Below the pieces are notes generated by a model. That model was not told where the DNA came from. It did not search any database and saw only the letters and a list, made by a program, of their open reading frames with translations. From assembly GCA_944325295.1 (NCBI GenBank), contig CALUZL010000004.1, positions 1-16,866 of the forward strand: a stretch of 16,866 nt of DNA. The letters are read 5' to 3'. This document shows, piece after piece, positions 1 through 8,151 of the stretch. Position 1 is the first letter of the stretch, and every line of letters begins with the position of its first letter. Position numbers and translations under genes: made by a program. Origin of the DNA: an uncultured Erysipelotrichaceae bacterium. Its GTDB lineage: Bacteria > Bacillota_I > Bacilli_A > Erysipelotrichales > Erysipelotrichaceae.

Positions 1-15
1 TGTGGAGGAAAGAAT

Positions 16-750
16 ATGAGCACTTATAAAGAATTGATGGAAAGAAAAAGCGTCAGGCTCTTTTTGGACAGACCCATCAAAGAGGATGTCTTAGCTAAAC
101 TCTATGATGCGGCTATAGGAGCTCCCAGTGCTGGCAATCAGTTGCTTTATGGGATGATCGAAGTGACTGACGAAAAGAAAAGGGAGACCTTGGCAAGATG
201 TGTCGATGAGCAGTACTGGATCTTAAAGGCGCCGCTCATCATCGTGTTTGTGGCCGATCATCGCCGCTGGCTCGATCTCTATCGCGCCTATGACATCGAA
301 GCAGAAAGACCGGGGCTTGGAGATATCTGGCTGGCCCTGTCTGATGCCAATATCGCCGCCCAAAACATGGTCGTCTGTGCTCAAAGCTTAGGGCTTGGCA
401 GCTGTTATATCGGCGATGTGATCGAACACTACGAAGAGTTCAAGGAACTTTTGGCTCTGCCTGATGAAGTCATTCCCGCTTGCATGTTGGTGATCGGCTA
501 TCCACAAAAGGAAGCTTTAAAGCGGCCAAAACCGCGCCGTTTTGCAAAGGAATATGTCGTCTATAAAGATGCCTACCAGCTCTTTTCACCCTCAGAACAT
601 CGCCATTTCTATGAGGAGCGCGATAAAAGGGAAGGTTTTGACTACAAAGCGGCAATGAAGCGATTTTACGACTTCAAATACGGCAGCGACTTTTCCAAAG
701 AAATGGATCGCAGTGCCGCCTTATATTTTGAGCCTTTCCTTAAAAAATAA
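16..750 (+). CDS. Nitroreductase family protein (FMN-dependent oxidoreductase)
   Basis: A 244-residue protein with the layout of the nitroreductase/NfrA-like superfamily, which binds FMN and uses NAD(P)H to reduce nitro compounds, quinones or flavins in the cytoplasm. Visible landmarks are the N-terminal RKSVR stretch (residues 10-14) that contacts the FMN phosphate in this fold, the APSAGNQ segment around residue 36, and the Gly-rich SLGLGSCYIGDV segment around residues 123-134. The length is normal for the longer nitroreductases. A GGAGG lies just upstream of the ATG at 16, which supports this start. Only 29 bp separate it from the next gene, on the same strand, so the two are probably co-transcribed. 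The substrate cannot be told from sequence; the family is clear. Confidence 0.93.
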   Translation: MSTYKELMERKSVRLFLDRPIKEDVLAKLYDAAIGAPSAGNQLLYGMIEVTDEKKRETLARCVDEQYWILKAPLIIVFVADHRRWLDLYRAYDIEAERPGLGDIWLALSDANIAAQNMVVCAQSLGLGSCYIGDVIEHYEEFKELLALPDEVIPACMLVIGYPQKEALKRPKPRRFAKEYVVYKDAYQLFSPSEHRHFYEERDKREGFDYKAAMKRFYDFKYGSDFSKEMDRSAALYFEPFLKK

Positions 751-779
751 GTGTGAATATAATGGATAGAGGAGGTCTT

Positions 780-2084
780 ATGAAGGAAATAAGTAAAGAA
801 TCATTAGAAAAATGGCAGGCTGATTACGATCAGGACAAACTCCAGAAAGTCGTGCGTCAGTTTTTGTTTGACAACGATCTTTCCAAAAGTGCCAAATTGC
901 ACTATGAGATGCAAGATCAGTTTTCCATCAACATCCCAACGCTTCCGGTTACCAATCAGATGGCCAGTGGCCGCTGTTGGCTGTTTGCCGGTCTCAACGT
1001 CTTAAGAGAAGAGGTCGCCAAAAAGCTAAACCTTTCTGAATTTGAACTGTCACAAAACTATGTCGCCTTTTACGACAAACTTGAAAAGATCAATTTCACC
1101 TTAGAATCGCTGATCGCTTTGAAAGATCGTCCTTGGGATGACCGGACTTTAAGCTGGGTACTGGAGACCGGGATCCAGGATGGCGGTCAATGGGATATGT
1201 TTGTCGCCATCGTCAAAAAGTACGGAGTCGTGCCCAAAAGTGCGATGATCGAGAGTTATCAGAGCAGTCATACAGCGATGATGAACAGCCTCATCAACCG
1301 CACTCTGCGCCGCTTTGCCTATGATATCCGCAAGCTGGATGAAGATGCGATCAAAGCCCATAAAGAAGAAGTCTTAGAGAAACTGTATGGCATGTTGTGC
1401 ACATGTTTTGGTGTACCGCCAAAGACTTTTGATTTTGAGTATGTCGATAAAGACAAAAACTACCATAAGCTGACCGGTCTTGACCCGCTTGGTTTCTATA
1501 AAGAATACGTCGGTCTTGATCTTGACGATTACGTCTCGATCATCAACAGTCCCACTTCTGACAAACCTTTCTATAAGACCTTTACTGTCGATTATTTGGG
1601 GAATGTCTTAGGTAAGAAGGTCCGCTATCTCAATCTACCGCTTTCAGAGTTTAAAAAGACAATCATCGCCAAGATGAAAAATGGCGAGATCGTCTGGTTT
1701 GGCTCGGATTGCGGCAAGTTCGGCGAGCGAAACAAGGGCTATTGGGATCCGGCAGCCTTTGATTATGACACCCTCTTTGACATCGACTTCAGCATCTCAA
1801 AGGAAGCAGCTTTGATGTTTAGGGACAGTGCGATGAACCATGCGATGGTCTTTACGGGAGTGAATCTCGAAGGTGAAAAGAGCACTAAATGGCGTATCGA
1901 AAATTCTTGGGGCGATGACAAGGCACACAAGGGTTACTATGTTGCCAGCGATCTTTGGTTTGACGCTTATGTCTATCAAGCCGTTGTCGACAAGAAATAT
2001 CTGAGCCCTGAAGCTATTGAAGCCTTAGCTGAAGATGACATCCATCTCAACCCTTGGGATCCGATGGGTACCCTTGCTGATTAG
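780..2084 (+). CDS. pepC: Aminopeptidase C / bleomycin hydrolase family cysteine peptidase (C1B)
   Basis: A papain-fold cytoplasmic cysteine aminopeptidase of 434 residues, the usual PepC/bleomycin hydrolase length. PepC enzymes remove N-terminal residues from peptides and form self-compartmentalising hexamers. The catalytic triad is visible: Cys66 in QMASGRCWLFAG, His354 in NHAMVFTGV and Asn375 in IENSWG. An upstream in-frame ATG at 753 exists, but AGAGGAGG at 768-775 is correctly spaced for the ATG at 780, and family members begin with a short segment before a KWQADY-like stretch, so the later start is chosen. It follows the nitroreductase closely and is ended by the hairpin at 2093-2130. 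Family assignment is secure; the gene symbol is by homology to lactic acid bacteria. Confidence 0.95.
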   Translation: MKEISKESLEKWQADYDQDKLQKVVRQFLFDNDLSKSAKLHYEMQDQFSINIPTLPVTNQMASGRCWLFAGLNVLREEVAKKLNLSEFELSQNYVAFYDKLEKINFTLESLIALKDRPWDDRTLSWVLETGIQDGGQWDMFVAIVKKYGVVPKSAMIESYQSSHTAMMNSLINRTLRRFAYDIRKLDEDAIKAHKEEVLEKLYGMLCTCFGVPPKTFDFEYVDKDKNYHKLTGLDPLGFYKEYVGLDLDDYVSIINSPTSDKPFYKTFTVDYLGNVLGKKVRYLNLPLSEFKKTIIAKMKNGEIVWFGSDCGKFGERNKGYWDPAAFDYDTLFDIDFSISKEAALMFRDSAMNHAMVFTGVNLEGEKSTKWRIENSWGDDKAHKGYYVASDLWFDAYVYQAVVDKKYLSPEAIEALAEDDIHLNPWDPMGTLAD

Positions 2085-2092
2085 CCATAATT

Positions 2093-2130
2093 AAAACCTC
2101 AAGATCGAAAGTGACCTTGAGGTTTTCTTT
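2093..2130. terminator. Bidirectional rho-independent terminator
   Basis: An 11-bp perfect stem (AAAACCTCAAG at 2093-2103 with CTTGAGGTTTT at 2116-2126) is flanked by T-rich sequence on the plus strand and by its own A-run, which acts as the T-run for the minus strand. It sits between convergent genes ending at 2084 and 2140, so it can serve both. Confidence 0.88.
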
Positions 2131-2139
2131 ATACGATAA

Positions 2140-3141
2140 TTACTCTTCGCTTTTAAAAGGTTTTACACCTTCGACAGCCATTTTTGCATCGATCTCTTTG
2201 TCGTCGTTATCGATATCGATGAGCCGGTAGCGATCATTTCCCATGCCCAATTCCTTCATGTAGCTGAGCTGTCTTAGACCATGACGGGACTCGATCCTTT
2301 CGACGAGGTCGTGGTGATCTTCTTCTTTCATGGCGTAGACAAGATCGACGCAAGCCTGATCGATGGCCAAGATGTCAAGGGATGCTAAGATCCCGACGTT
2401 AGGCGTAACGACCGGGGCCGCACTCAATCCTTCACAATCGCATGATACCGACATGTTGCGCATGACGTTGATGAAGACGATGTGCTCTTTGAAGTTGTCA
2501 CAAACCGCTTTAGCACTCTCCATCATCCTTTCCATGAATTCTTCTGTCTTAATGTCCCACATGTCAGCACTTCCGGGGGTAGTGTGGATCATCGCCTTAC
2601 CGATACGGCCGTCAGCACAACCGATGCCGATATTTTTAGCGCTGCCGCCAAAACCGCCTTGGGTATGGCCCTTAAAATGGGTCAAGACCAATAAGGAATC
2701 ATAATTGACGATATTTTTACCCATGGTCATATGATCGAACCACTTACCGTTTTTGACCGGCAGATCACAGGTTCCCTCTTCATCCATGATATCGACAGGA
2801 CAGAAAGTCCAGCCGTTTACTTTTAAAGTCTCACGATGTTCAGGCGTGGTATAGCGATCACCGACATAATAGGTGTTTGTCTCGACGATGGTCGCTTTGG
2901 GAAGTTCGTTTTTGACTAAGTTTTCGACCCAGGGACGGGGAATGATGTTCGGGCCGTGCTTTTCGCCAGTGTGCAACTTTATGGCTACCTTACCGCTCAA
3001 CTTCTCCGCTACTCTTTTATAGATCTTTTCAAGACCTTCACCTGAGAGGTCTCTGGTAAAATAGACGATCGATTCAGCACCTTCTCTTTGAGCATACGGC
3101 ACATAGACGTCGCCGTTTTTTCCTGCAACTTTCTTTTCCAT
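2140..3141 (-). CDS. DUF362 domain-containing protein
   Basis: A 333-residue soluble protein resembling the DUF362 family, whose biochemical role is not established. The recognisable core is the central stretch with HFKGHTQGGFGGSAKNIGIG (about residues 155-174), followed by conserved GCADGRIGKAMIHT and a C-terminal part containing ASLDILAIDQACVDLVY. Some DUF362 proteins carry a C-terminal 4Fe-4S ferredoxin module; none is present here, only isolated cysteines (for example SCDCEG). AAAGGAGG lies 7-8 bases before the ATG at 3141, which fixes the start. It is a single-gene unit, convergent with pepC and divergent from the broken gene at 3227. Function beyond the family name is unknown. Confidence 0.85.
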   Translation of the reverse strand: MEKKVAGKNGDVYVPYAQREGAESIVYFTRDLSGEGLEKIYKRVAEKLSGKVAIKLHTGEKHGPNIIPRPWVENLVKNELPKATIVETNTYYVGDRYTTPEHRETLKVNGWTFCPVDIMDEEGTCDLPVKNGKWFDHMTMGKNIVNYDSLLVLTHFKGHTQGGFGGSAKNIGIGCADGRIGKAMIHTTPGSADMWDIKTEEFMERMMESAKAVCDNFKEHIVFINVMRNMSVSCDCEGLSAAPVVTPNVGILASLDILAIDQACVDLVYAMKEEDHHDLVERIESRHGLRQLSYMKELGMGNDRYRLIDIDNDDKEIDAKMAVEGVKPFKSEE

Positions 3142-3226
3142 TAAAAGCCTCCTTTTATGAGCATATTTTATAAAAGAATGGTAGATTTGTTAAGGAATAT
3201 ATTATCTTTTGGATGAGGTGATATTT

Positions 3227-3904
3227 ATGCGATTTATTGAACGAGCAAAAAGTATAGATAAACCCAGACTTCTATGACAGTTATCAGCGATTACTACCGA
3301 ATTTTAAGCATTATAATAAGGTCACAAGATCTACCGTGGCCATAGAGATAGTTGCCAATTATCTTGAAGACAACGGCTTTTTAGGCAGCATCATAACCGA
3401 AAATGAGCTTACCATTATCAGAAATATCATTGTCGGGAAAAATGAGATCAAAGACCTAGATGATAAGCCCGCGCCATTAAACTTCAAAACAAGTGCTTAT
3501 TATACGGTGATGACACCGAAGCCAGATTTTATATCTACGATGAGTTTTTAAAAGCTGATCCCTATAAGATGTCCAAAGTCGAGCTTTCACTGATCCGTGC
3601 TTTTAAAAGGTTTAAAAGTGGTTTTATGGTGATCTGCGGGTATCGAAGCGTTGGCACAGAAGTCATGGATATTAAGGATGAAACAGTGTACCTTGTAAAA
3701 GGGTTGCGCTCAAAGCTCGCCGATGTCATCGGCGAGGATAAACTGCCCCTACCGGTCGCGATGACGCTTTTGCCCTTTGGTGATAAGATCGTCTACAGCG
3801 GTTATATCAAAGAGATAGCGATCGATTTTGGAAACAACCTTGCGGAGATGGTCATTGCCGTCCAAAGGACAAAAGAAGATCAAAAAGAGTTTCAGATGAT
3901 TTAG
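3227..3904 (+). pseudogene. Hypothetical gene broken by two frameshifts
   Basis: An ATG at 3227 follows a good Shine-Dalgarno (GAGGTGAT, 3215-3222) and opens a frame reading MRFIERAKSID, which then stops at 3275. Protein-like sequence continues in another frame from about 3258 (NPDFYDSYQRLLPNF and on), consistent with one extra A near 3258-3263. That frame runs to a stop near 3551. A second shift between about 3505 and 3525 returns to the first frame (ARFYIYDEFLKADPYKMSK), which runs to the stop at 3902-3904. Joined, the product would be about 225 residues, with a C-terminal part rich in beta-like strands (LPVAMTLLPFGDKIVYSGYI). I do not recognise the family. Its stop overlaps the stop of the convergent gene at 3901. 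Two separate lesions suggest decay, but sequencing errors cannot be excluded. Confidence 0.72.
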
Positions 3905-4581
3905 TGAGCCTTGATAGCTGAGAGGGCCTCAAGTCTTTTGCCAAGTTTGCTAAAACATTTAAAAGTATAATTTCTGTTTAAAAGATCGAGGAAAGTCTGG
4001 GTCAAAGAGCCGGTGAAAAAGGCCATAAAGAGCGTACCGACACCTACCCCGACAAGGCTTTTCAAAAAGAGAAGGGATAGAGTTACCGAAAGTGATACAA
4101 ATAGCAGGTCGCTTATCGTTTTGGTAAGCTTTACTTTGACATTGAAATAGGCGGATACATCTCTAATAAAGGCGTCAAAGGGCATAAGCGGTAGACTTGA
4201 AAAGATAAACAGAGCGCCGCCAAGACTTATAAGGATCCAACCGCTAAAAAAATAGGCGATCCTAAAGCTAAAGGTCGAAGGCAGAAAAGCGGTGACGATA
4301 TCAAAACCATCGACCATTAATCCAAAGATAAATCCGATGATAAAGCTGAAGATGTAGGCGACTTTAGGCTGACGGGTGATGATGATTAAGATCAAAAGTA
4401 AAACCGATTGGACAAGGAAATTCATCATTCCAAAGCTGATAAAGGAAAAGATGCCGCTTAAGACCAAAGGCAAAGAGCTCAAAGTCGATACGCCAAAGAC
4501 TGACTTTACTAAAAGGGAAATCGCTAAGCTGTTTGTAAACATAGCGGTGCCAAAAGCTACTTCTTTATAAAAGGTCTTCAT
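3901..4581 (-). CDS. YczE/YitT-like integral membrane protein
   Basis: A roughly 226-residue, very hydrophobic protein with about five to six membrane segments. The pattern resembles the YczE/YyaS/YitT group: an N-terminal helix followed by a LVKSVFGVST loop, a second half opening with SGWILISLGGALFIFSSL and LMPFDAF, and a C-terminal GVGVGTLFMAFFTGSLTQTFLDLL segment like the conserved glycine-rich last helix of YczE proteins. Function is unknown in the family. The open frame extends upstream to 4626, which would overlap the permease gene by 44 bp. The ATG at 4581 is preferred because it lies one base after the permease stop, giving a stop-start junction typical of translational coupling, although there is no clear Shine-Dalgarno. 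It is the last gene of the minus-strand operon. Confidence 0.75.
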   Translation of the reverse strand: MKTFYKEVAFGTAMFTNSLAISLLVKSVFGVSTLSSLPLVLSGIFSFISFGMMNFLVQSVLLLILIIITRQPKVAYIFSFIIGFIFGLMVDGFDIVTAFLPSTFSFRIAYFFSGWILISLGGALFIFSSLPLMPFDAFIRDVSAYFNVKVKLTKTISDLLFVSLSVTLSLLFLKSLVGVGVGTLFMAFFTGSLTQTFLDLLNRNYTFKCFSKLGKRLEALSAIKAH

Positions 4582-4582
4582 C

Positions 4583-6043
4583 TTAAAATACGAGTAGAGC
4601 CAGTGGGTATGCGACCACTGTTGCAAAGACGATCGAAATGATCATGGCGATAAAACCGTAGATCATCATCTGGATCGTATTGGTCCAACCACTGCTTGCG
4701 GCTATGGCGACACAGGGCATGGCCGGCGGGGTCGCAAAGGCATAGGAAGCCAATGCGCCGATGATGATGACTAGCCCGGGTATCGAGATATCGTTTAGAC
4801 CCTGAGTTATCGAAAGGGCGGCAGTGGTGACCACTGTTGCAGTGACCATGTTGCTGGAAAGATTGGTCTGAAGGGTAGCCCAGATAGCAAAGATCAAAAC
4901 CATCACAAGTGAGGGTAAAGAGGTGATCATTTCCGAGAGGTTTGATGAAAGCCAGGATGTGATGCCGATATCGGTATTTGTCAGAGCACTGCCGATCGCT
5001 AAGGTGCCGGCACACATCACAAGCGAGGGCCAGGAAACACCTTTGGCCATCGCCTCGCCGATATTTAAAAGCGGCTTATCATCAACTCTTATGATACATA
5101 AGCTGACGATGCCGATTAGAGGCGGGAAAGCTGTGCCCAAGGCATCAAAGGCATTTAAGAAGTCAAAAAACGGTCCGTCTTTTATAAATAACAACAAAAG
5201 TCCCGGAGCGACCCACAGTAAAACGACCATGATGAAGATGGCAAGAATGATCTTTTCGGAAGTTGTCGTCTTTGAGGTATCACTATTGATGCCTTGCAGG
5301 GCGTTTTTTTGAAAGTGGTGTAAGTTAGGCCGAAATAAGAAGCGAAAGACGAGCATCGTTCCTATCGCCGTCAGTAAACCCATAGGCACAGCAACGATCA
5401 TAAAACGGGCATAGTCGATACTTGTCGCATACATGTCGCTATAAAGACCCATCGAGATGAGGGGGAAGACGTGGGCGATCGGCGTCATGCCACTTGATAT
5501 CCCACACATGATGACCGTTGCCATCATCAACAGAGCACCAAATTTCTCGCCTTTTTTAATATTTAACAGTGCACAGATCTCTTCTAAGATCGGCAAATAC
5601 ACAAAAAACAAGACCGTCGGCGATATGAACATCCCCAAAAAGATGATCGAGGCACAATAGAGGACGACGAACCACCAGGGTCCTTTTTTGGCCAGTTTTG
5701 AAGTTATAAAACCAAGAGCTATCCGTCTCAAATAGGAAGTCTTACCAAGCGCATAAGTCAAGATGAAAGTAAAAAGTAAAAAAACAAAAGTCGTATTTCC
5801 ATAAGAGATGGAAAGGATAGATGAAAAGTTTAGCTCCGGCACTAAAGCCAAAGCTCCTAAAAGTAAGATCGAAGGCCAATCTATCGAAATGGTAAGCCAC
5901 AAGATAAGGACACCCAAAAAAATCCCGATGACCTGCATCCCGGAAGCACTGAGGCCGAAAACAGCGGGCACATAGCGCAGTGCAAACATCAAAAATAAGG
6001 CCAGGGCAATGATCTGATAATCTTTATTGTTTCTACTTTTCAT
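4583..6043 (-). CDS. SLC13/DASS family anion (dicarboxylate/sulfate-type) permease
   Basis: A 486-residue membrane protein with roughly eleven to twelve hydrophobic helices, the size and layout of divalent anion:sodium symporters (CitT/INDY-like). The second half contains NLSSNMVTATVV, which corresponds to the Ser-Asn-Thr-type substrate and sodium site of the family. The first half has the counterpart region FISPTVLFFVYLPILEEI, where Asn of the usual SNT triplet is replaced, so substrate preference may differ from classic dicarboxylate carriers. The start ATG overlaps the stop of the upstream flavoprotein gene by four bases (ATGA), a classic coupled junction. The substrate is not predictable; the family is fairly sure. 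Confidence 0.87.
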   Translation of the reverse strand: MKSRNNKDYQIIALALFLMFALRYVPAVFGLSASGMQVIGIFLGVLILWLTISIDWPSILLLGALALVPELNFSSILSISYGNTTFVFLLFTFILTYALGKTSYLRRIALGFITSKLAKKGPWWFVVLYCASIIFLGMFISPTVLFFVYLPILEEICALLNIKKGEKFGALLMMATVIMCGISSGMTPIAHVFPLISMGLYSDMYATSIDYARFMIVAVPMGLLTAIGTMLVFRFLFRPNLHHFQKNALQGINSDTSKTTTSEKIILAIFIMVVLLWVAPGLLLLFIKDGPFFDFLNAFDALGTAFPPLIGIVSLCIIRVDDKPLLNIGEAMAKGVSWPSLVMCAGTLAIGSALTNTDIGITSWLSSNLSEMITSLPSLVMVLIFAIWATLQTNLSSNMVTATVVTTAALSITQGLNDISIPGLVIIIGALASYAFATPPAMPCVAIAASSGWTNTIQMMIYGFIAMIISIVFATVVAYPLALLVF

Positions 6044-6666
6044 CGGATGAAGTTCGTTCTTAGCGGCTCTTCGCTTTGTGGAAGTTCTATTCCGGCATTA
6101 AGACCGGCTTGTTTGCACTTTAAAAAGAAGGCCATGTTGCGCGCAAGCGTGCGCATGATCTGTAACCCTTCGGCGTCCTGTCTTACTTCATCGGGCGTGT
6201 TGCCAAAGATGATATTCCAATACTTGGAAGTGATTATCGGCATTTGTTTTAAGGCAAAATAACGATTCAGTTCATCGCAAGTAAAATCCGTTCCTGCCCG
6301 TCTGGCACTGGCGATCGCTGCTGATGGTTTCAGATAGAGCACATCCTTTTCAGAGGCATAAAATACCCGATCCATAAAGGCTACTAAAGAGCCGTTGGCA
6401 CTGCCAAAGTAGACCGGACTGCCAAAGATGAAACCGTCGGCCTCTTTGGCTAGATCGATAAACTCGTTCACCTTGTCATCGCCAAAGACACAGTGATGAG
6501 TATCTTTACAACCATCGCAATCGATACAACCTCTGGTGTATTTATTACCGATCCAGAAGATCTCGGTGGCGATATCGTTTTGATTCAAAGTTTTCGCGAT
6601 CTCTTGCAGTGCGGTATAGGTACAACCATTGACATTCGGACTGCCGTTTACCAGTATTACTTTCAT
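6040..6666 (-). CDS. Flavodoxin-fold NAD(P)H-dependent oxidoreductase, iron-sulfur flavoprotein-like
   Basis: A 208-residue protein starting with the flavodoxin-like FMN phosphate loop (MKVILVNGSPNVNGCTYTAL). It carries four closely spaced cysteines at residues 47, 50, 53 and 59 (GCIDCDGC then HHC), the C-x2-C-x2-C-x5-C spacing known for the 4Fe-4S site of archaeal Isf. SPVYFGSANGSLVAFMDR (about 83-100) is the conserved flavin-binding loop of NADPH-dependent FMN reductases. Such proteins pass electrons between flavin and iron-sulfur centres; the physiological partner here is unknown. AAGGATGG upstream of 6666 supports the start. It is the first gene of a three-gene coupled operon with a permease and a YczE-like protein, which suggests it may reduce or process what the permease brings in; that link is inference. 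Confidence 0.88.
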   Translation of the reverse strand: MKVILVNGSPNVNGCTYTALQEIAKTLNQNDIATEIFWIGNKYTRGCIDCDGCKDTHHCVFGDDKVNEFIDLAKEADGFIFGSPVYFGSANGSLVAFMDRVFYASEKDVLYLKPSAAIASARRAGTDFTCDELNRYFALKQMPIITSKYWNIIFGNTPDEVRQDAEGLQIMRTLARNMAFFLKCKQAGLNAGIELPQSEEPLRTNFIR

Positions 6667-6692
6667 GTGATCACCATCCTTTTTTCCTATTC

Positions 6693-6698
6693 ATTATA
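6693..6698 (-). promoter_or_regulatory. Possible -10 box for the flavoprotein-permease operon
   Basis: TATAAT on the minus strand, 27 bases before the start codon at 6666. No convincing -35 box lies at 16-18 bp, so only the -10 element is suggested. Confidence 0.4.
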
Positions 6699-6760
6699 TA
6701 CAAAATATCTTTATAAAGGGTTATGATTGTGCTATTTTAAAGAACAGGAGGCGTACGAAT

Positions 6761-6943
6761 ATGAATCGTAATGTCAACGTCAACTTTAGAATGGACTCGG
6801 AACTGAAAAAGGAATTTGAACGCACTTGCGAAGAGATGGGTATGACTATGACGACAGCCTTCACGATCTTCGCTAAGAAAGTCGTCAGAGAAAAGCGCAT
6901 TCCTTTTGAGATCAGTTTTGAGACCACATCCAATGATCAATGA
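6761..6943 (+). CDS. DinJ/RelB family antitoxin (orphan)
   Basis: A 60-residue protein with the compact ribbon-helix-helix pattern of DinJ/RelB antitoxins: a beta strand NVNVNFRMDSELKKEFE, then a helix pair around CEEMGMTMTTAFTIFAKKVVREKRIPFEIS. These proteins bind their own promoter and neutralise a RelE/YafQ-type ribonuclease toxin encoded just downstream. Here no toxin follows: the frame ends at 6943, runs straight into a terminator hairpin, and the next gene is an MBL hydrolase. The short C-terminal tail after IPFEIS (FETTSNDQ) is a normal length for these proteins. AGGAGG at 6746-6751 is well placed for the ATG at 6761. It may be a solitary regulator, act on a toxin elsewhere, or be the remnant of a decayed pair. 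Confidence 0.88.
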   Translation: MNRNVNVNFRMDSELKKEFERTCEEMGMTMTTAFTIFAKKVVREKRIPFEISFETTSNDQ

Positions 6944-6963
6944 GCTCCGTAAAGGAGCTTTTA
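6943..6963 (+). terminator. Short rho-independent terminator after the antitoxin
   Basis: A 6-bp stem (AGCTCC at 6943-6948 with GGAGCT at 6954-6959) is followed by a short T-run (TTTTAT). It begins at the last base of the antitoxin stop codon. The stem is short, so termination may be partial. Confidence 0.65.
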
Positions 6964-7034
6964 TATTGAAACGGGATTTTCATATGTTTCCTGTAGTTTG
7001 TGTAAAATACAAAGCAAAGAAAACAATTACAATG

Positions 7035-7043
7035 TGGTAAAAT
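7035..7043 (+). promoter_or_regulatory. Extended -10 promoter element for the MBL hydrolase
   Basis: TGGTAAAAT at 7035-7043 fits an extended -10 (TGn plus TAAAAT), 25 bases before the chosen start at 7069. No good -35 is seen at the proper distance, as is common for extended -10 promoters. A second TAAAAT sits at about 7003-7008. Confidence 0.4.
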
Positions 7044-7068
7044 CACAATGAACAGGAGGACTTATTCT

Positions 7069-8088
7069 ATGCCAGCTAAGTTAGGAGTACCAATTAAAAA
7101 TCGGCCGATCCACTCCGATCTTAAGTCAAAAAAGATCTACTATGAACCGGAAAGACCGGCGCGGTGGCCCTTTATGAAATTTCTCAGAGAACATTCAAAC
7201 CTTAAAGAATTTTATCCGGATATCACACCTTATCATGAAGCCTACAAGGTTCGTGACAATACCTGGGTGATATATACCGACAGTTTTGACGGTGCCGGTG
7301 ATCCTTGGATGTACTTGATAAACGGTCCAAAGAAGGCATTACTCATCGACAACGGCTTTGGAGTTGGTGATCTTAAGGGTTTGTGCAAGTATTTGACCAA
7401 GAAAGAAGAGATCTTATGTGCCAATACGCACTTTCATTACGATCACGCTTATGGCAACACTCAATTTGATTTTGTGTACTGTCATGAAGATGAAGTCTAC
7501 AATATAAAATCCATTCAAAACCCGCACATCTGGGACTATCTCTACGATGAAAACGGTAAGGGCATCTATACGGAATTTGACCCGCAGGACATCGTTCCTT
7601 TTAAAATGTATGACATCGTTCCTCTTAAAAGTTATGAGACTATCGATCTCGGCGACGGGTATTTAGTTGAGTGTATCCCTCTTAGAGGTCACAGCGTCGG
7701 TCAAAGCGGTTATTTGGATCATCAGACCGGTTGCTTGTTTACGGGCGATACCGGCGGTGCCGGAAGAGTAGTGAATGGTGACCCCAACCCCAGAAACTGT
7801 ACTATCGAAAGGCTCAGAGATGATTTTCGCGTCATCGTTTCAAGGATCGATGAGGTAAGCGGTGTTTTCCCAGGTCATGGACCACTGGACCAGACACCGA
7901 TCATTTTAGAGTACACCTTAGAAGCTTGTGAGCGGATATGCGAAGATCCGAGCAGATACGATAAAAAGATGGTCAGGGTCGGGCCGGATGGCAAAGAGAA
8001 GATCATGTTTGCCAAATACATCCATCAGGGCACGACGATGAAGTACACTCTTGATACCGTCTATATGAACGAGGATACTAAAAGATAA
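7069..8088 (+). CDS. MBL-fold metallo-hydrolase
   Basis: A 339-residue cytoplasmic metallo-beta-lactamase-fold hydrolase. The metal ligands are complete: THFHYDH (His121, His123, Asp125, His126), His208 in RGHSVGQSGY, Asp227 in LFTGDTGG and His270 in FPGHGPLD. This is the binuclear zinc arrangement of glyoxalase II-like and related hydrolases. The N-terminal 60 residues precede the core and contain a conserved-looking WYxTD-type strand (NTWVIYTDSFDGAGDPWMYLI), so the protein is longer than glyoxalase II; substrate unknown. The frame is open from 7048, but AGGAGG at 7054-7059 is correctly spaced only for the ATG at 7069 (MPAKLGVP), which is chosen. It is transcribed alone, from a possible extended -10 promoter to the hairpin at 8104-8133. 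Confidence 0.9.
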   Translation: MPAKLGVPIKNRPIHSDLKSKKIYYEPERPARWPFMKFLREHSNLKEFYPDITPYHEAYKVRDNTWVIYTDSFDGAGDPWMYLINGPKKALLIDNGFGVGDLKGLCKYLTKKEEILCANTHFHYDHAYGNTQFDFVYCHEDEVYNIKSIQNPHIWDYLYDENGKGIYTEFDPQDIVPFKMYDIVPLKSYETIDLGDGYLVECIPLRGHSVGQSGYLDHQTGCLFTGDTGGAGRVVNGDPNPRNCTIERLRDDFRVIVSRIDEVSGVFPGHGPLDQTPIILEYTLEACERICEDPSRYDKKMVRVGPDGKEKIMFAKYIHQGTTMKYTLDTVYMNEDTKR

Positions 8089-8103
8089 TGATACAAACCA
8101 TTA

Positions 8104-8133
8104 AAAAAGATAATCTTGAAAGATCATCTTTTT
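8104..8133. terminator. Bidirectional rho-independent terminator
   Basis: A 12-bp stem with one mismatch (8104-8115 with 8122-8133, 6-base loop) starts with an A-run and ends with a T-run, so it can stop transcription from both sides. It separates convergent genes ending at 8088 and 8152. Confidence 0.8.
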
Positions 8134-8151
8134 AACATGAAATTTTGCTTA

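Noticed and set aside
4578..5015. Minus-strand open frame of 145 codons inside the permease gene
   Set aside because: Out-of-frame shadow with Arg/His/Cys-rich, non-protein-like composition; the permease frame has coherent membrane helices.
7048..7068. Earlier start for the MBL hydrolase at 7048
   Set aside because: The extra residues are encoded by the Shine-Dalgarno region itself (AGGAGG at 7054-7059), which is spaced for 7069.
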